The notes under the pieces were generated by a model. That model was not told the DNA's origin. It did no database searches and worked only from the letters and a program-made list of their open reading frames with translations. A program made the position numbers and the translations under genes. A stretch of 13,297 nt of DNA from Adlercreutzia shanghongiae (GTDB lineage Bacteria; Actinomycetota; Coriobacteriia; Coriobacteriales; Eggerthellaceae): the NCBI RefSeq assembly GCF_035830635.1, contig NZ_JAYMFI010000012.1, forward strand, positions 1 to 13,297. The letters are read 5' to 3'. Shown piece by piece: positions 1-7,244 of the stretch; positions within the stretch are counted from its first letter, which is position 1, and each line of letters opens with the position of its first letter.

Positions 1-153
1 CACCCGGACGGCTTCACGTTCACCAAGCCCAAGACCGGCTACACCGAGTCGCCGACCGACGCCCAGCTCAAGGCCCCGGCCAACTGGGCCCCCGCCTACA
101 GCGACGCGAACGCCATCCCGATCGCGAAGCTCATCACCCCGGGCGTCCGATAG
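1..153 (+). CDS. Major capsid protein, C-terminal fragment (5' end outside window)
   Basis: An open frame enters from the left edge and stops at TAG 151-153, giving the last 50 residues of a protein. It begins HPDGFTFTK and later has the pattern APANWAPAYSDANAIPIAKL. Many Gram-positive siphophage coat proteins end in a similar way: a 'HP.G..F' strand, a Thr/Asn linker, then 'NW..VY....I....L'. The next four genes are head-completion and neck proteins, which is where the major capsid gene normally lies. From this I infer the shell-forming coat protein, probably HK97-fold. The N-terminus, any scaffold or protease domain and the start cannot be seen. It could instead be another head protein, but the position makes that less likely. 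Confidence 0.7.
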   Translation, partial: HPDGFTFTKPKTGYTESPTDAQLKAPANWAPAYSDANAIPIAKLITPGVR

Positions 154-161
154 GGGCGCCC

Positions 162-485
162 ATGACCGACGAGGAGCTGATCGAGAACGTGAGGGTCGGC
201 CTCGGCGACGAGCGCTTCGAGCGGTACATTCCGTACCACCTCATGCTCGCCAAGAAGGCCGTCGTCGAGAGGATGTGGCCCTGCGACCCCGACAAGACGT
301 GGGAGGACGTGCCCGAGCGGCACCACGCCACGGCCTGCGAGATCACCGTGTACCTGGTGAACCGCCGCGGCGCCGAGGGAGAGACGTCCCACAGCGAGAG
401 CGGCACGTCGCGCAGCTACGAGTCCGCCGGCGTTCCCGACAGCCTCCTGCGCGGCATCGTCCCCCACGTGGGGGTGCCGCGATGA
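162..485 (+). CDS. Head-tail connector protein (gp6-like adaptor)
   Basis: This 107-residue protein has a helical N-terminal two-thirds (MTDEELIENV, then a stretch around RYIPYHLMLAKKAVVERMWP). Its C-terminus has the pattern SHSESGTSRSYESAGVPDSLLRGIVPHVGVP, which matches the 'S.SE.G.S.SYE....P.SLL..I.P..G.P' end of phage gp6-like connectors. Such proteins form a ring under the portal and prepare the filled head for tail attachment. The ATG lies 8 nt after the capsid stop, and its Shine-Dalgarno sequence is poor (only AGGGGC nearby), so translation may depend on ribosomes arriving from the capsid gene. Its TGA overlaps the ATG of the next gene. The family call rests on remembered motifs and on gene order. 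Confidence 0.82.
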   Translation: MTDEELIENVRVGLGDERFERYIPYHLMLAKKAVVERMWPCDPDKTWEDVPERHHATACEITVYLVNRRGAEGETSHSESGTSRSYESAGVPDSLLRGIVPHVGVPR

Positions 486-856
486 GGAACCTCGAGCGGG
501 ACACGCAGCGGGTCTGGATCTCCAGGTTCGAGGGGCTCGTCCCCGAGGAGAACGCCCAGGGAAGGCTCACCGGCAAGAACATCCCAGCGAGAAGCAGGCC
601 GGAATTGTTCCTTCCCTCGGCGTCCATGTCGCGGGGCGAGGCCCAGAACACCTACTTCGGGCTCAACCTCGACTACGACCGGGTGCTCACCATCGACGAC
701 CCCGATTTCGAGGTGGGCGAGGCCGACGTGCTGTGGCTCTACGGCGATCCGGGCGACCTCGACGACCCCGCGCCCCACGACGCGATAGTAAAGCGGGCCG
801 TGTCGAAGGGCTCGTTCACGGTCATCGCCACCAAGCGCGTGGAGGTGTCGCGATGA
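482..856 (+). CDS. Head closure / head-tail joining protein
   Basis: This 124-residue protein starts at ATG 482, which overlaps the connector stop as ATGA. The frame is open further upstream, but that part is a shadow of the connector gene, so 482 is the sensible start. The sequence begins MRNLERDTQRVWISRFEG and ends with the pattern IVKRAVSKGSFTVIATKRVEV, similar to small neck proteins whose C-terminus reads 'VKRVA.S.N...YAI.KV'. Siphophage head closure proteins of about 110-125 residues sit between connector and tail terminator genes, exactly as here, and plug the channel after DNA packaging. The gene is translationally coupled on both sides. The role is inferred mostly from position, size and this C-terminal similarity. 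Confidence 0.7.
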   Translation: MRNLERDTQRVWISRFEGLVPEENAQGRLTGKNIPARSRPELFLPSASMSRGEAQNTYFGLNLDYDRVLTIDDPDFEVGEADVLWLYGDPGDLDDPAPHDAIVKRAVSKGSFTVIATKRVEVSR

Positions 857-1344
857 GGATCCCCGTGTCACTCTCGCGCCCGTCCATCCGCGGAGCGATA
901 GCAATGATCGACGGCGCATCCGCCTCCCTCGAGGCGAGGTGCGCCGAGCTGGTCCGCCGCCTCGGCGAGATCGGCGTCGAGGCGGCCGTGGCCCACGTCC
1001 GCAAGGACACCGGCGAGCTGGCATCCGGTATCCGCTGGGAGCAGCTCGCCGACGGAAGCGGGATCGTCGTGTCCGAGGGCCCTTACGCGGCGTTCGTCGA
1101 GTTCGGCACCGGCGTAGTCGGCGAGGGAACCTACCAGGGCGACCTGCCCGACGGATGGGGCTACAACGAGCAGCGAACGCCGGAGGCCCACGACCCGGAC
1201 GACATGACCCGGTGGTTCTACAGGGACCGCGACGGCCGCGTCAGGTCCACCAGGGGCCAGCCGGCGTGCGGCTACATGGCAGCCGCGGCGGAGGAGATGA
1301 GGCAGTCGGTGGCGGCTGTGGCGAAGGAGGTGCTTGGCAAGTGA
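853..1344 (+). CDS. HK97 gp10-like neck/tail completion protein
   Basis: This 163-residue protein starts at ATG 853 (ATGA overlap with the previous stop). It shows two hallmarks of the HK97 gp10 family: YAAFVEFGTGVVG at about residues 78-90, and a C-terminal block WFYRDRDGRVRSTRG followed by QPACGYM at about 121-142, matching the usual 'W.Y.D..G....T.G.PA..FM'. The N-terminal part carries a helix around residues 25-50 and then the family pattern 'V..DTGEL..SI'. Members act in the neck or tail completion of siphophages, between the head closure and tail terminator genes. Its gene ends by overlapping the GTG of the next gene. The family is clear; the exact structural role is less so. Confidence 0.88.
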   Translation: MRIPVSLSRPSIRGAIAMIDGASASLEARCAELVRRLGEIGVEAAVAHVRKDTGELASGIRWEQLADGSGIVVSEGPYAAFVEFGTGVVGEGTYQGDLPDGWGYNEQRTPEAHDPDDMTRWFYRDRDGRVRSTRGQPACGYMAAAAEEMRQSVAAVAKEVLGK

Positions 1345-1745
1345 TCGACATCGAGACCGAGCTCTACGACGAGCTGGCCCGTTCGGTGCTCGCCGAGTTC
1401 CCCGGGGCCTACGTCGCCGGCCAGCACGAGATCTCCCCGCCCCGATTCCCCGCCGTGTTCATCGAGCAGACGTTCAGCAGCGAGCTGGACGCGTGCAGGG
1501 ACTCGTCGGGCGAGGAGAACGCGAACGCCGTCATCTGGACGGTGAACGTGTACAGCAACTCGCAGTCCGGCGCCAGAGACCAGTGCAAGCGCATCCTCGC
1601 AATCATCGACGCGAGGCTCAGGCGGCACAACATGAAGCGCCTCACGGCCCGCCCCATCGACAACGCGGCAGACCCCACGGTCTACCGGTACGTCGGCCGG
1701 TTCACGGGCCTGGTTGACAAGAACGGAACTACTTATTGGAGGTAA
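1341..1745 (+). CDS. Tail terminator-like protein (tail completion)
   Basis: A 134-residue protein begins at GTG 1341, which shares bases with the preceding TGA as GTGA. AAGGAGGT at 1324-1331, nine bases upstream, is a near-perfect Shine-Dalgarno and decides this unusual start. The longer upstream frame is a shadow. The protein has an N-terminal amphipathic helix, FPAVFIEQTF at about 36-45, then WTVNVYSNSQSGARDQCKRI at about 66-85, and ends with a strand pattern VYRYVGRFTGLVDK. This matches small siphophage proteins with 'V.VYSN...G.K..AK.I...ID..M' and 'Y....R....VD' that precede the tail tube gene. They cap the finished tail and dock it to the head. The role comes from family resemblance and position. 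Confidence 0.75.
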   Translation: MIDIETELYDELARSVLAEFPGAYVAGQHEISPPRFPAVFIEQTFSSELDACRDSSGEENANAVIWTVNVYSNSQSGARDQCKRILAIIDARLRRHNMKRLTARPIDNAADPTVYRYVGRFTGLVDKNGTTYWR

Positions 1746-1748
1746 TCA

Positions 1749-2195
1749 ATGGCTGAGAACAGTTTCGGCTCGTACCTTATGAGCTCTGAGGACGGCAAGA
1801 CGTGGGACAACGTCTGCCCCATCAAGGACTACCCCGACCTCCAGGGCGACCCCAACACCCTGGACAGCACCACGCTGAGCGACCCCGCCCACACCTACAT
1901 CGACGACATCGAGGACACGGGCGGCGGCCTCGCCTTCACGGCCAACTACGACTGGGACACCTACCAGAAGCTCTACGCCCTCAAGGGCGAGGAGAAGTAC
2001 TACGGCGTCTGGTTCGGTCACACCGAGGACACCCCCGGCGTGTTCACCCCCGACGGAAGCCGCGGCAAGTTCAAGGGCAAGGGAAAGCTCAACGTGACGA
2101 AGTCTGGCGCCGGCGTGAGCGCCGTGTCCGACATGAAGATCACCATCACGCTCAGCGAGCCCATGCTGCCCGACCTGGCGGCGCCCGCGGCGTAG
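1749..2195 (+). CDS. Major tail protein (tail tube)
   Basis: This 148-residue protein opens with SFGSYLMSSEDGKTWDNVCP and continues PIKDYPDLQGDPNTLDSTTL, then FTANYDWDTYQKLYALKG and VWFGH. This is the typical order of Gram-positive siphophage tail tube proteins: 'FGTYLM', 'I.DFPDLGG.PE.LD.TTLSD', 'FT.NYD...Y..L' and a C-terminal ITITLSEP strand. It would polymerise into hexameric rings around the tape measure. GGAGGT at 1738-1743 precedes the ATG, inside an unusually AT-rich patch for this window, consistent with strong initiation of an abundant protein. It stands between the tail terminator and the tail chaperones, as expected. No C-terminal immunoglobulin-like extension is present. Confidence 0.9.
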   Translation: MAENSFGSYLMSSEDGKTWDNVCPIKDYPDLQGDPNTLDSTTLSDPAHTYIDDIEDTGGGLAFTANYDWDTYQKLYALKGEEKYYGVWFGHTEDTPGVFTPDGSRGKFKGKGKLNVTKSGAGVSAVSDMKITITLSEPMLPDLAAPAA

Positions 2196-2222
2196 GGAAG
2201 ATAGCGAAAGAGAGGTTCCGAA

Positions 2223-2561
2223 ATGACAGAGTCAACCGACCGCAAGATCAAGTTCGAGTTCGAGGGAAAGCCCTACGTGCTCGAGTACGACAGGGACAGC
2301 GTGGTGGCCACGGAGAAGGCCCTGGGCGTGTCCCTGCAGGACATCCTGTCCTACAAGGTGAGCTCGGTGCGCGACGCGTTCACCGGCGCGTTCATCAAGA
2401 ACCACGCCGGCACTCCCGACGAGACCGTCGAGGCCATATGGCAGGCGATGCCCGACAAGCGCAAGCTCATCTCCACGATCGGGGAGATGTACGCGCTCGG
2501 CATCAACTCCCTGGTAGGCGAGCCCGACAAGGGAAACGCGATCAGCTGGACGGCGGAGTAG
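2223..2561 (+). CDS. Tail assembly chaperone, short form (gpG-like, DUF5055-type)
   Basis: This 112-residue protein begins MTESTDRKIKFEFEGKPYVL and has EYDRDSVVATEKALGVSLQD at about residues 19-38. That is the usual 'F...GK.Y.LE..R..V...E..G' start of DUF5055-type chaperones. AGAGAGGT lies upstream of ATG 2223. Tail chaperones hold the tape measure protein while the tube assembles around it and are not found in the virion. The gene ends at TAG 2559-2561. A GGGAAAC heptamer at 2531-2537 sits in the register needed for a -1 shift, letting a minority of ribosomes make the longer GT form annotated separately. Its position between tail tube and tape measure genes supports the call. Confidence 0.88.
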   Translation: MTESTDRKIKFEFEGKPYVLEYDRDSVVATEKALGVSLQDILSYKVSSVRDAFTGAFIKNHAGTPDETVEAIWQAMPDKRKLISTIGEMYALGINSLVGEPDKGNAISWTAE

Positions 2562-2986
2562 ACGGCCGGACAGCTGATACCTACACCTCGTGCGAGGAGC
2601 TCTTCTGGGACGCGCTGCCGCAGTACATGGCGATAGGCATGTCCGCAGAGGAGTTCTGGCACGGGGACTTCCGCCTAGCCGGCGCGTACCGGGAGGCGGA
2701 CCGCATCCGCCGAGACAACCGCTACGCAGCGGAGTGGAGGGCGGGAGTCTACATGTTCGAGGCGCTGCTCACGGCCTCGCCGGCGTTCAGGGAGCTGAGC
2801 GGCGGCATAGACCACGAGTACCCGCCCGAGCCCATCTTCTCGGCCATGACGGCCGCGGAGAGGGAGGCGCGCGAGGCGGCCGACGAGGAGCGGCGCGCCG
2901 AGGAGATGATAGAGCGCTTCAAGAGAATGGCCCTCGAGGCGAACGCCCGCTTGGCGGAGCGCGAGTCCGCGGGCGACGGGGAATGA
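2223..2986 (+). CDS. Tail assembly chaperone, -1 frameshift fusion (gpGT-like)
   Basis: The fused product is read 2223-2537, then 2537-2986 after a -1 slip: 105 residues of the G frame plus 149 from the second frame, 254 in all. The second frame reads RDQLDGGVDGRTAD, then CEELFWDALPQYMAIGMSAE and EFWHGDFRLAGAYREADRIR, and ends in a long charged helix rich in Glu, Arg and Ala. Downstream T-type frames of such phages have a similar 'MS..E.W.GD..L...YREA' core. This frame has no well-placed start: its first ATG codons (near 2627) lie inside the conserved core without a Shine-Dalgarno. Separate initiation is therefore unlikely. By analogy with lambda gpGT, the T domain contacts the tail tube protein. 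The fusion itself is inferred. Confidence 0.85.
2531..2578 (+). promoter_or_regulatory. Programmed -1 frameshift site: slippery GGGAAAC plus hairpin
   Basis: In the G frame the heptamer reads G GGA AAC (2531-2537), a canonical X XXY YYZ site close to lambda's GGGAAAG. Three bases later ATCAGCTG (2541-2548) pairs perfectly with CAGCTGAT (2571-2578). Inside, GA faces GA as a tandem mismatch, and CGGC (2551-2554) pairs with GCCG (2565-2568). The zero-frame TAG (2559-2561) lies in the apical loop. The 3-nt spacer is shorter than the usual 5-9 nt, which fraying of the lower stem could correct. Confidence 0.85.
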
Positions 2987-3000
2987 GACCAGGAGAGGCT

Positions 3001-3031
3001 CCGCCTTCTATCGACGAGCGAGAGGAGGCGG
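3001..3031 (+). promoter_or_regulatory. Candidate hairpin covering the tape measure ribosome binding site
   Basis: CCGCCTTCT (3001-3009) can pair with AGGAGGCGG (3023-3031) in a nine-pair stem with one G-U wobble and a 13-nt loop. The right arm contains most of the GAGGAGG Shine-Dalgarno (3022-3028) of the tape measure gene. The previous stop codon is at 2984-2986, so a ribosome terminating there might disturb the stem. The pairing is seen in the sequence; a regulatory role is inference. Confidence 0.4.
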
Positions 3032-3032
3032 C

Positions 3033-6000
3033 ATGGCAGACGACGCGAGCATCGACAGGCTCGAGATCGAGGTCGGGGCATCGGCGTCTTCCGCCGTGCG
3101 AGACCTCAAGGAGCTCACAGGGGCCCTGGAGGGCCTCGACAGCGCCCTGGGAGGGCCCGCCGCGGACATGGCGAAGCTGTCGAAGGGCCTGGAGGCCCTG
3201 AAGTCGGCGGCATCCAAGATCGACCTGTCGGGCCTGTCGGCGCTGAAGGACCTCAACATCGACGCCGGCGCCGGCAAGGCGGTCAAGTCGGTCGCGGAGG
3301 CCGTGCAGCTCCTGCCCTCGGACACCGCCGCCAAGGCGTCGTCCCTCGCATCGCTCGCGTCCCTCAGGGCGCTCGACGGGGTCAAGCTGAGCCCCACCGT
3401 GGGCACCGGGCTCGCCAAGATCGCCACGGCGCTTGCCTTCATGCCGACGGACACGGCGGCCCGCCTGTCCGGCGTCCGGTCGCTGCAGGCGCTCAACGGC
3501 CTGACCCTGAGCAAGACCACGGCATCGAACCTGACCCGCCTCGCCCAGGCGGTGCACGCGTTCCCGGCGGACGCCGGCGCGCGCCTCGCCGGGCTCGCGC
3601 AGTCGCTGCTGCCGCTCAAGTCGCTCAACGGCCTGCGCCTGACGACGGCCATCAACGGCCTCAGGCAGCTGCCCGGGGTGCTCAAGCAGTACGAGACCCT
3701 CAACGTCAGGGCGCTCGTGACACAGCTCGACCAGCTCAATCCGCGCCTGCGCTCGCTCGCCGCATCGGCGAACGCCCTGCGCATGGCGTTCACGAAGATG
3801 CCCGCGTCGCTGCGCACGGTGGCCTCGGCCACGAGGGCCGTGACGTCGGCGAACCGCTCCCTCGACACGTCGATGAGGACGGCGCAGTCGTCGACCGTGG
3901 GCTTCGTGGGCAAGTTCACCCTGCTCAACGGCGGGGCGATGCTCGTCTACGACGGGCTGGCCAAGTGCATCAACGAGGTCAACACCTACATCGAGTCCAT
4001 GAACCTGTTCGAGGCGTCCATGGGCAAGTACACCGAGAGCGCCACCGAGTTCGGCATGAAGGTGCAGGACGCCATGGGCATCGACTTCGGCGAGTGGGCC
4101 CGCAACCAGGGCGTGTTCCAGACCCTCATCACGGGTATGGGAGCCGCCGCCAACAAGGCGTCCGTCATGAGCCAGCAGCTCACCCAGCTCGGCTACGACA
4201 TCGCGTCCTTCTACAACATCAATGTTGAGGACGCCATGCTCAAGATCCAGTCCGGTATCGCCGGCGAGCTCGAGCCGCTGCGCCGCCTCGGCTGGGACCT
4301 GTCCGACGCCCGCATGAACATCGAGCTCACGAGGCTCGGCATCGAGGCCAGCACCCGCGACATGTCCCAGGCCGAGAAGGTGGCGCTGCGCTACTACCTG
4401 ATCATGAACCAGGTCACGCAGACCCACGGCGACATGGCCCGCACCATCGCCAGCCCCGCGAACCAGCTCCGCGTGCTGCAGGCCCAGCTCACGCTGGCGG
4501 CCCGCGCCATCGGCAGCCTGTTCATCCCGGCGCTCAACGCGATCCTGCCCTACGCAATCGCCGCCGTGAAGGCCATCCGCATGGTGGCCCAGGCCATCGC
4601 CGAGCTCCTCGGCATCGACGCCACCTTCGAGGTGGACTACTCGGGCCTCGACACGTCGGGCATCCTGTCCGGCGAGGAGGCGCTCGAGGGCATGGGAGAT
4701 GCGGCCGACGACGCCAAGGACAAGGTCAAGGAGCTCAAGAACACCGTCTTGGGCTTCGACGAGCTCAACAAGATGCAGGCCGTCGAGAAGGACGACGGCT
4801 CGGGCAAGAACGGCAAGGACGGCCTCGGCGGCATCGGCCTCGACCTTCCCGTCGACACTTACGACTTCATGGCCGGCCTGGACGACTACATCACGAGGCT
4901 GTCCGACGAGCTCGCCGCCAAGATGGTGGGCGCCCTCAAGCAGGTCATGCCCTACGTCGCCGGCATCGGCGCGGGCATCGCGGCCTGGAAGATCGGGAAG
5001 TCCCTCATAACCGGCGCGGAGGCCCTGTCCGGCCACCTGCGCAAGGCGAGCGGAAACGCCATGAGGACGGCCGCCGAACTCGGCAGGCTGGGCAAGGTGC
5101 GCCTCGGCAACATCGTCAGGGACGCCGGCATCGCCATGGGCCTCATGGCCGACAAGGCCGCCCTGTTCGCCAAGAGCATGGGGGGCCTCAAGCTCGCCGG
5201 CATCGCCGCCACTGTGGGAATCATGGTCGGCCGCACCGTCGAGCTTTACCAGAACAGCGAGAAGTTCCGCCGCGGCCTCGAGGTCGTCAAGGGCTGGGCG
5301 GACGCCGTGGCGGCCTCCCTGGGGGACCTCGGCAGGCTCATGTCCGAGCTCGGCAGCGGCATCGCCGAGGCGCTGTCCTTCGCGGGACGGGTCATGGGCG
5401 AGTTCCTCAAGTCCCTCACCGGCCTCGACTTCTCGTGGCTCGAGGGTCTCGGCCGCGGCCTCGTCGACACGTTCGGCGGCATCGCCGACGCCCTGGCCGG
5501 CGTGGTCGACGCGCTCGACCTCGACCTGGCAGACCTCGGCCTCACGGTGGGCGGCATCGCCCTGCTGTTCACCGGTGCGGGCGCCCCCTTCGGCGCGGCC
5601 ATCCTCGTGTTCGAGGCGCTGAGCGTCGCCATCCGCGGGATCGGCTACGCCTGCGAGCCGGTCGTGTCGAAGGTGGACGCGCTGGCCGGCGTGTCAGAGG
5701 AGACCGCGGGCCGCATCGGCACGTCGCTCGACTCGGTCACCGACGCCATGGGCGTCATCGACCGCATCGACTTCGCAGACGCTGTGGTGTCAGATTCCGA
5801 CGTCGAGGAGGTGTCCGGGAAGATCCAGGACATCAAGTCGGCCATCCTCGACAACCTCGACGCCAACCGCAACGAGGAGCTCGCATCGCTCGACGCGCTC
5901 AAGGGCGTCATGCCCGACGAGAAGATCGAGGAGCTCAAGCAGAAGACCGAGAAGATGTACCAGGACAGGCAGGCCCAGGTCGAGGAGGCCGAGGCGCGCC

Positions 6001-7232
6001 TCATGGAGATCTACCGGGCCGCCGCCGCGGAGCACCGCACGGTGACCGACGAGGAGGCCGCGGAGGTCAGGGCCATCCAGGCCGGCCTCAAGGACGACCT
6101 CGTGGCGTCCGCCGGCGCCACGCGGGACGAGATCGAGTCGATCAACAGGGCCATGGCGAACAACAACGAGGCGGCCGCCCTCGAGAGCGCGAGCGCAGTG
6201 CTGTCGGCCGCCGCGAGCGAGCGCGACGAGCGCGTGAGGCTGGCGTGGGAGACCTACGACAACCAGATGTCGGTCGCCAACGGCCTGCGCGACGCCGGGG
6301 CCATAACCCAGGAGGAGTACGAGGCGATGGCCTCGGCGGCCCTGGCATCGGCCCAGGCGCAGCAGGACGCGGCCAACGACGCCTACTACGGCGAGGGCGG
6401 CGTGCTCGCGACGGTGCAGTCGGGGCTCGGCGAGAGCGCGGCCTACATCGATGAGTCGAACGGCCAGATCAAGGAGAGGTGGGAGGTCTGGTGGGACGAC
6501 ATCGAGGCCGGCTTCGGGGATATGGGGGACCGCATCTCCCAGAGCCTCGACGACTTCGGCCAGAACGCCTTCGGATGCTTCGAGCAGCTCGGCAGCGACA
6601 TCTCCTCCTGGTACGACGCGGAGCTCAAGCCTACGATCGACCGCATCTCCAGCGGCTTCCAGTGGCTCGGCAGCGCAATCAGCGGCTTCCTGTCCGACCC
6701 GGTGGGCAACGTGAAGGCGGCCTGGTCGGGAATCTCGGGCTGGTTCGACTCCAACGTGTGCCAGCCCGTCAGGTCGGTCGCCAACTGGCTCATCGGAGCG
6801 ATCGAGAGCATCGTGAACGCCCCCATCCGGGCGCTCAACCAGTTCCGCATCGACCTGCCCGACTGGGCGCGGGAGCTCACGGGCTGGTCGAGCGTCGGCT
6901 TCTCCGCGAGCGAGGTGCGCCTGCCGCGCTTCGCCGACGGCGGCTTCCCCGAGAAGGGCCAGCTGTTCGTGGCGCGCGAGAGCGGCCCGGAGATGGTCGG
7001 CCAGATGGGCGGGCGCACCGCGGTCGCCAACAACGACCAGATCGTGGCGGGCATCAAACAGGGCGTCATCGACGCCATGACCGTCGTCAACGCAGCGGGC
7101 GGAGGGGCGCAGCGCGACGAGCGCCCGATCACCCTGATCGTGCAGCTCGACAGCGAGACGGTCACGCGCCGCGTCTACAAGAACCTCGACGACATGGAGC
7201 GCAGGGGCGCGATCCCGGCGTTCGGAATCTAG
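3033..7232 (+). CDS. Tail tape measure protein
   Basis: This is the largest gene, 1399 residues. The N-terminal 260 residues contain leucine- and alanine-rich repeats of about 43 residues (roughly 69-217). Residues about 294-527 resemble the Firmicute tape measure core (LLNGGAMLVYDGLAK, YDIASFYNINVEDAMLKIQSG, then a hydrophobic stretch). Further hydrophobic segments lie near 718-740 and 835-873, and a Glu/Ala-rich predicted coiled coil near 945-1085. The C-terminus (about 1297-1355) has FADGGFPEKGQLFVARESGP and TAVANNDQIVAGIKQGV, a common tape measure ending. It sets tail length; at the usual 0.15 nm per residue this implies a tail near 200 nm. The hydrophobic parts may help DNA cross the cell envelope. 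No lytic domain was recognised. GAGGAGG precedes ATG 3033. Confidence 0.95.
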   Translation: MADDASIDRLEIEVGASASSAVRDLKELTGALEGLDSALGGPAADMAKLSKGLEALKSAASKIDLSGLSALKDLNIDAGAGKAVKSVAEAVQLLPSDTAAKASSLASLASLRALDGVKLSPTVGTGLAKIATALAFMPTDTAARLSGVRSLQALNGLTLSKTTASNLTRLAQAVHAFPADAGARLAGLAQSLLPLKSLNGLRLTTAINGLRQLPGVLKQYETLNVRALVTQLDQLNPRLRSLAASANALRMAFTKMPASLRTVASATRAVTSANRSLDTSMRTAQSSTVGFVGKFTLLNGGAMLVYDGLAKCINEVNTYIESMNLFEASMGKYTESATEFGMKVQDAMGIDFGEWARNQGVFQTLITGMGAAANKASVMSQQLTQLGYDIASFYNINVEDAMLKIQSGIAGELEPLRRLGWDLSDARMNIELTRLGIEASTRDMSQAEKVALRYYLIMNQVTQTHGDMARTIASPANQLRVLQAQLTLAARAIGSLFIPALNAILPYAIAAVKAIRMVAQAIAELLGIDATFEVDYSGLDTSGILSGEEALEGMGDAADDAKDKVKELKNTVLGFDELNKMQAVEKDDGSGKNGKDGLGGIGLDLPVDTYDFMAGLDDYITRLSDELAAKMVGALKQVMPYVAGIGAGIAAWKIGKSLITGAEALSGHLRKASGNAMRTAAELGRLGKVRLGNIVRDAGIAMGLMADKAALFAKSMGGLKLAGIAATVGIMVGRTVELYQNSEKFRRGLEVVKGWADAVAASLGDLGRLMSELGSGIAEALSFAGRVMGEFLKSLTGLDFSWLEGLGRGLVDTFGGIADALAGVVDALDLDLADLGLTVGGIALLFTGAGAPFGAAILVFEALSVAIRGIGYACEPVVSKVDALAGVSEETAGRIGTSLDSVTDAMGVIDRIDFADAVVSDSDVEEVSGKIQDIKSAILDNLDANRNEELASLDALKGVMPDEKIEELKQKTEKMYQDRQAQVEEAEARLMEIYRAAAAEHRTVTDEEAAEVRAIQAGLKDDLVASAGATRDEIESINRAMANNNEAAALESASAVLSAAASERDERVRLAWETYDNQMSVANGLRDAGAITQEEYEAMASAALASAQAQQDAANDAYYGEGGVLATVQSGLGESAAYIDESNGQIKERWEVWWDDIEAGFGDMGDRISQSLDDFGQNAFGCFEQLGSDISSWYDAELKPTIDRISSGFQWLGSAISGFLSDPVGNVKAAWSGISGWFDSNVCQPVRSVANWLIGAIESIVNAPIRALNQFRIDLPDWARELTGWSSVGFSASEVRLPRFADGGFPEKGQLFVARESGPEMVGQMGGRTAVANNDQIVAGIKQGVIDAMTVVNAAGGGAQRDERPITLIVQLDSETVTRRVYKNLDDMERRGAIPAFGI

Positions 7233-7244
7233 GAAGGGGGACGA

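Noticed and set aside
154..161. GGGCGCCC palindrome between capsid and connector genes
   Set aside because: An eight-base palindrome is expected often in DNA this GC-rich, and nothing around it suggests an operator or a cut site.
1802..2536. Upstream part of the open frame that contains the T domain
   Set aside because: Before 2537 it is the shadow of the tail tube and G genes (His/Arg-rich). Only the part after the slippery site is credible coding sequence.
2987..3032. Possible intrinsic terminator before the tape measure gene
   Set aside because: The hairpin there has no U tract and overlaps the ribosome binding site. Transcription must continue into the tape measure gene.
2983..3201. Small plus-strand frame starting at an ATGA overlap with the chaperone stop
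   Set aside because: It would overlap the tape measure start out of frame for about 170 bases, its sequence is Arg/Ser/Pro-rich like a shadow, and the tape measure has a better start with GAGGAGG.
2919..5036. Minus-strand open frame of 705 codons opposite the tape measure gene
   Set aside because: It is low-complexity (His, Val, Gly, Leu, Arg rich), lacks recognisable domains, and mirrors the GC-rich codon pattern of the real plus-strand gene.
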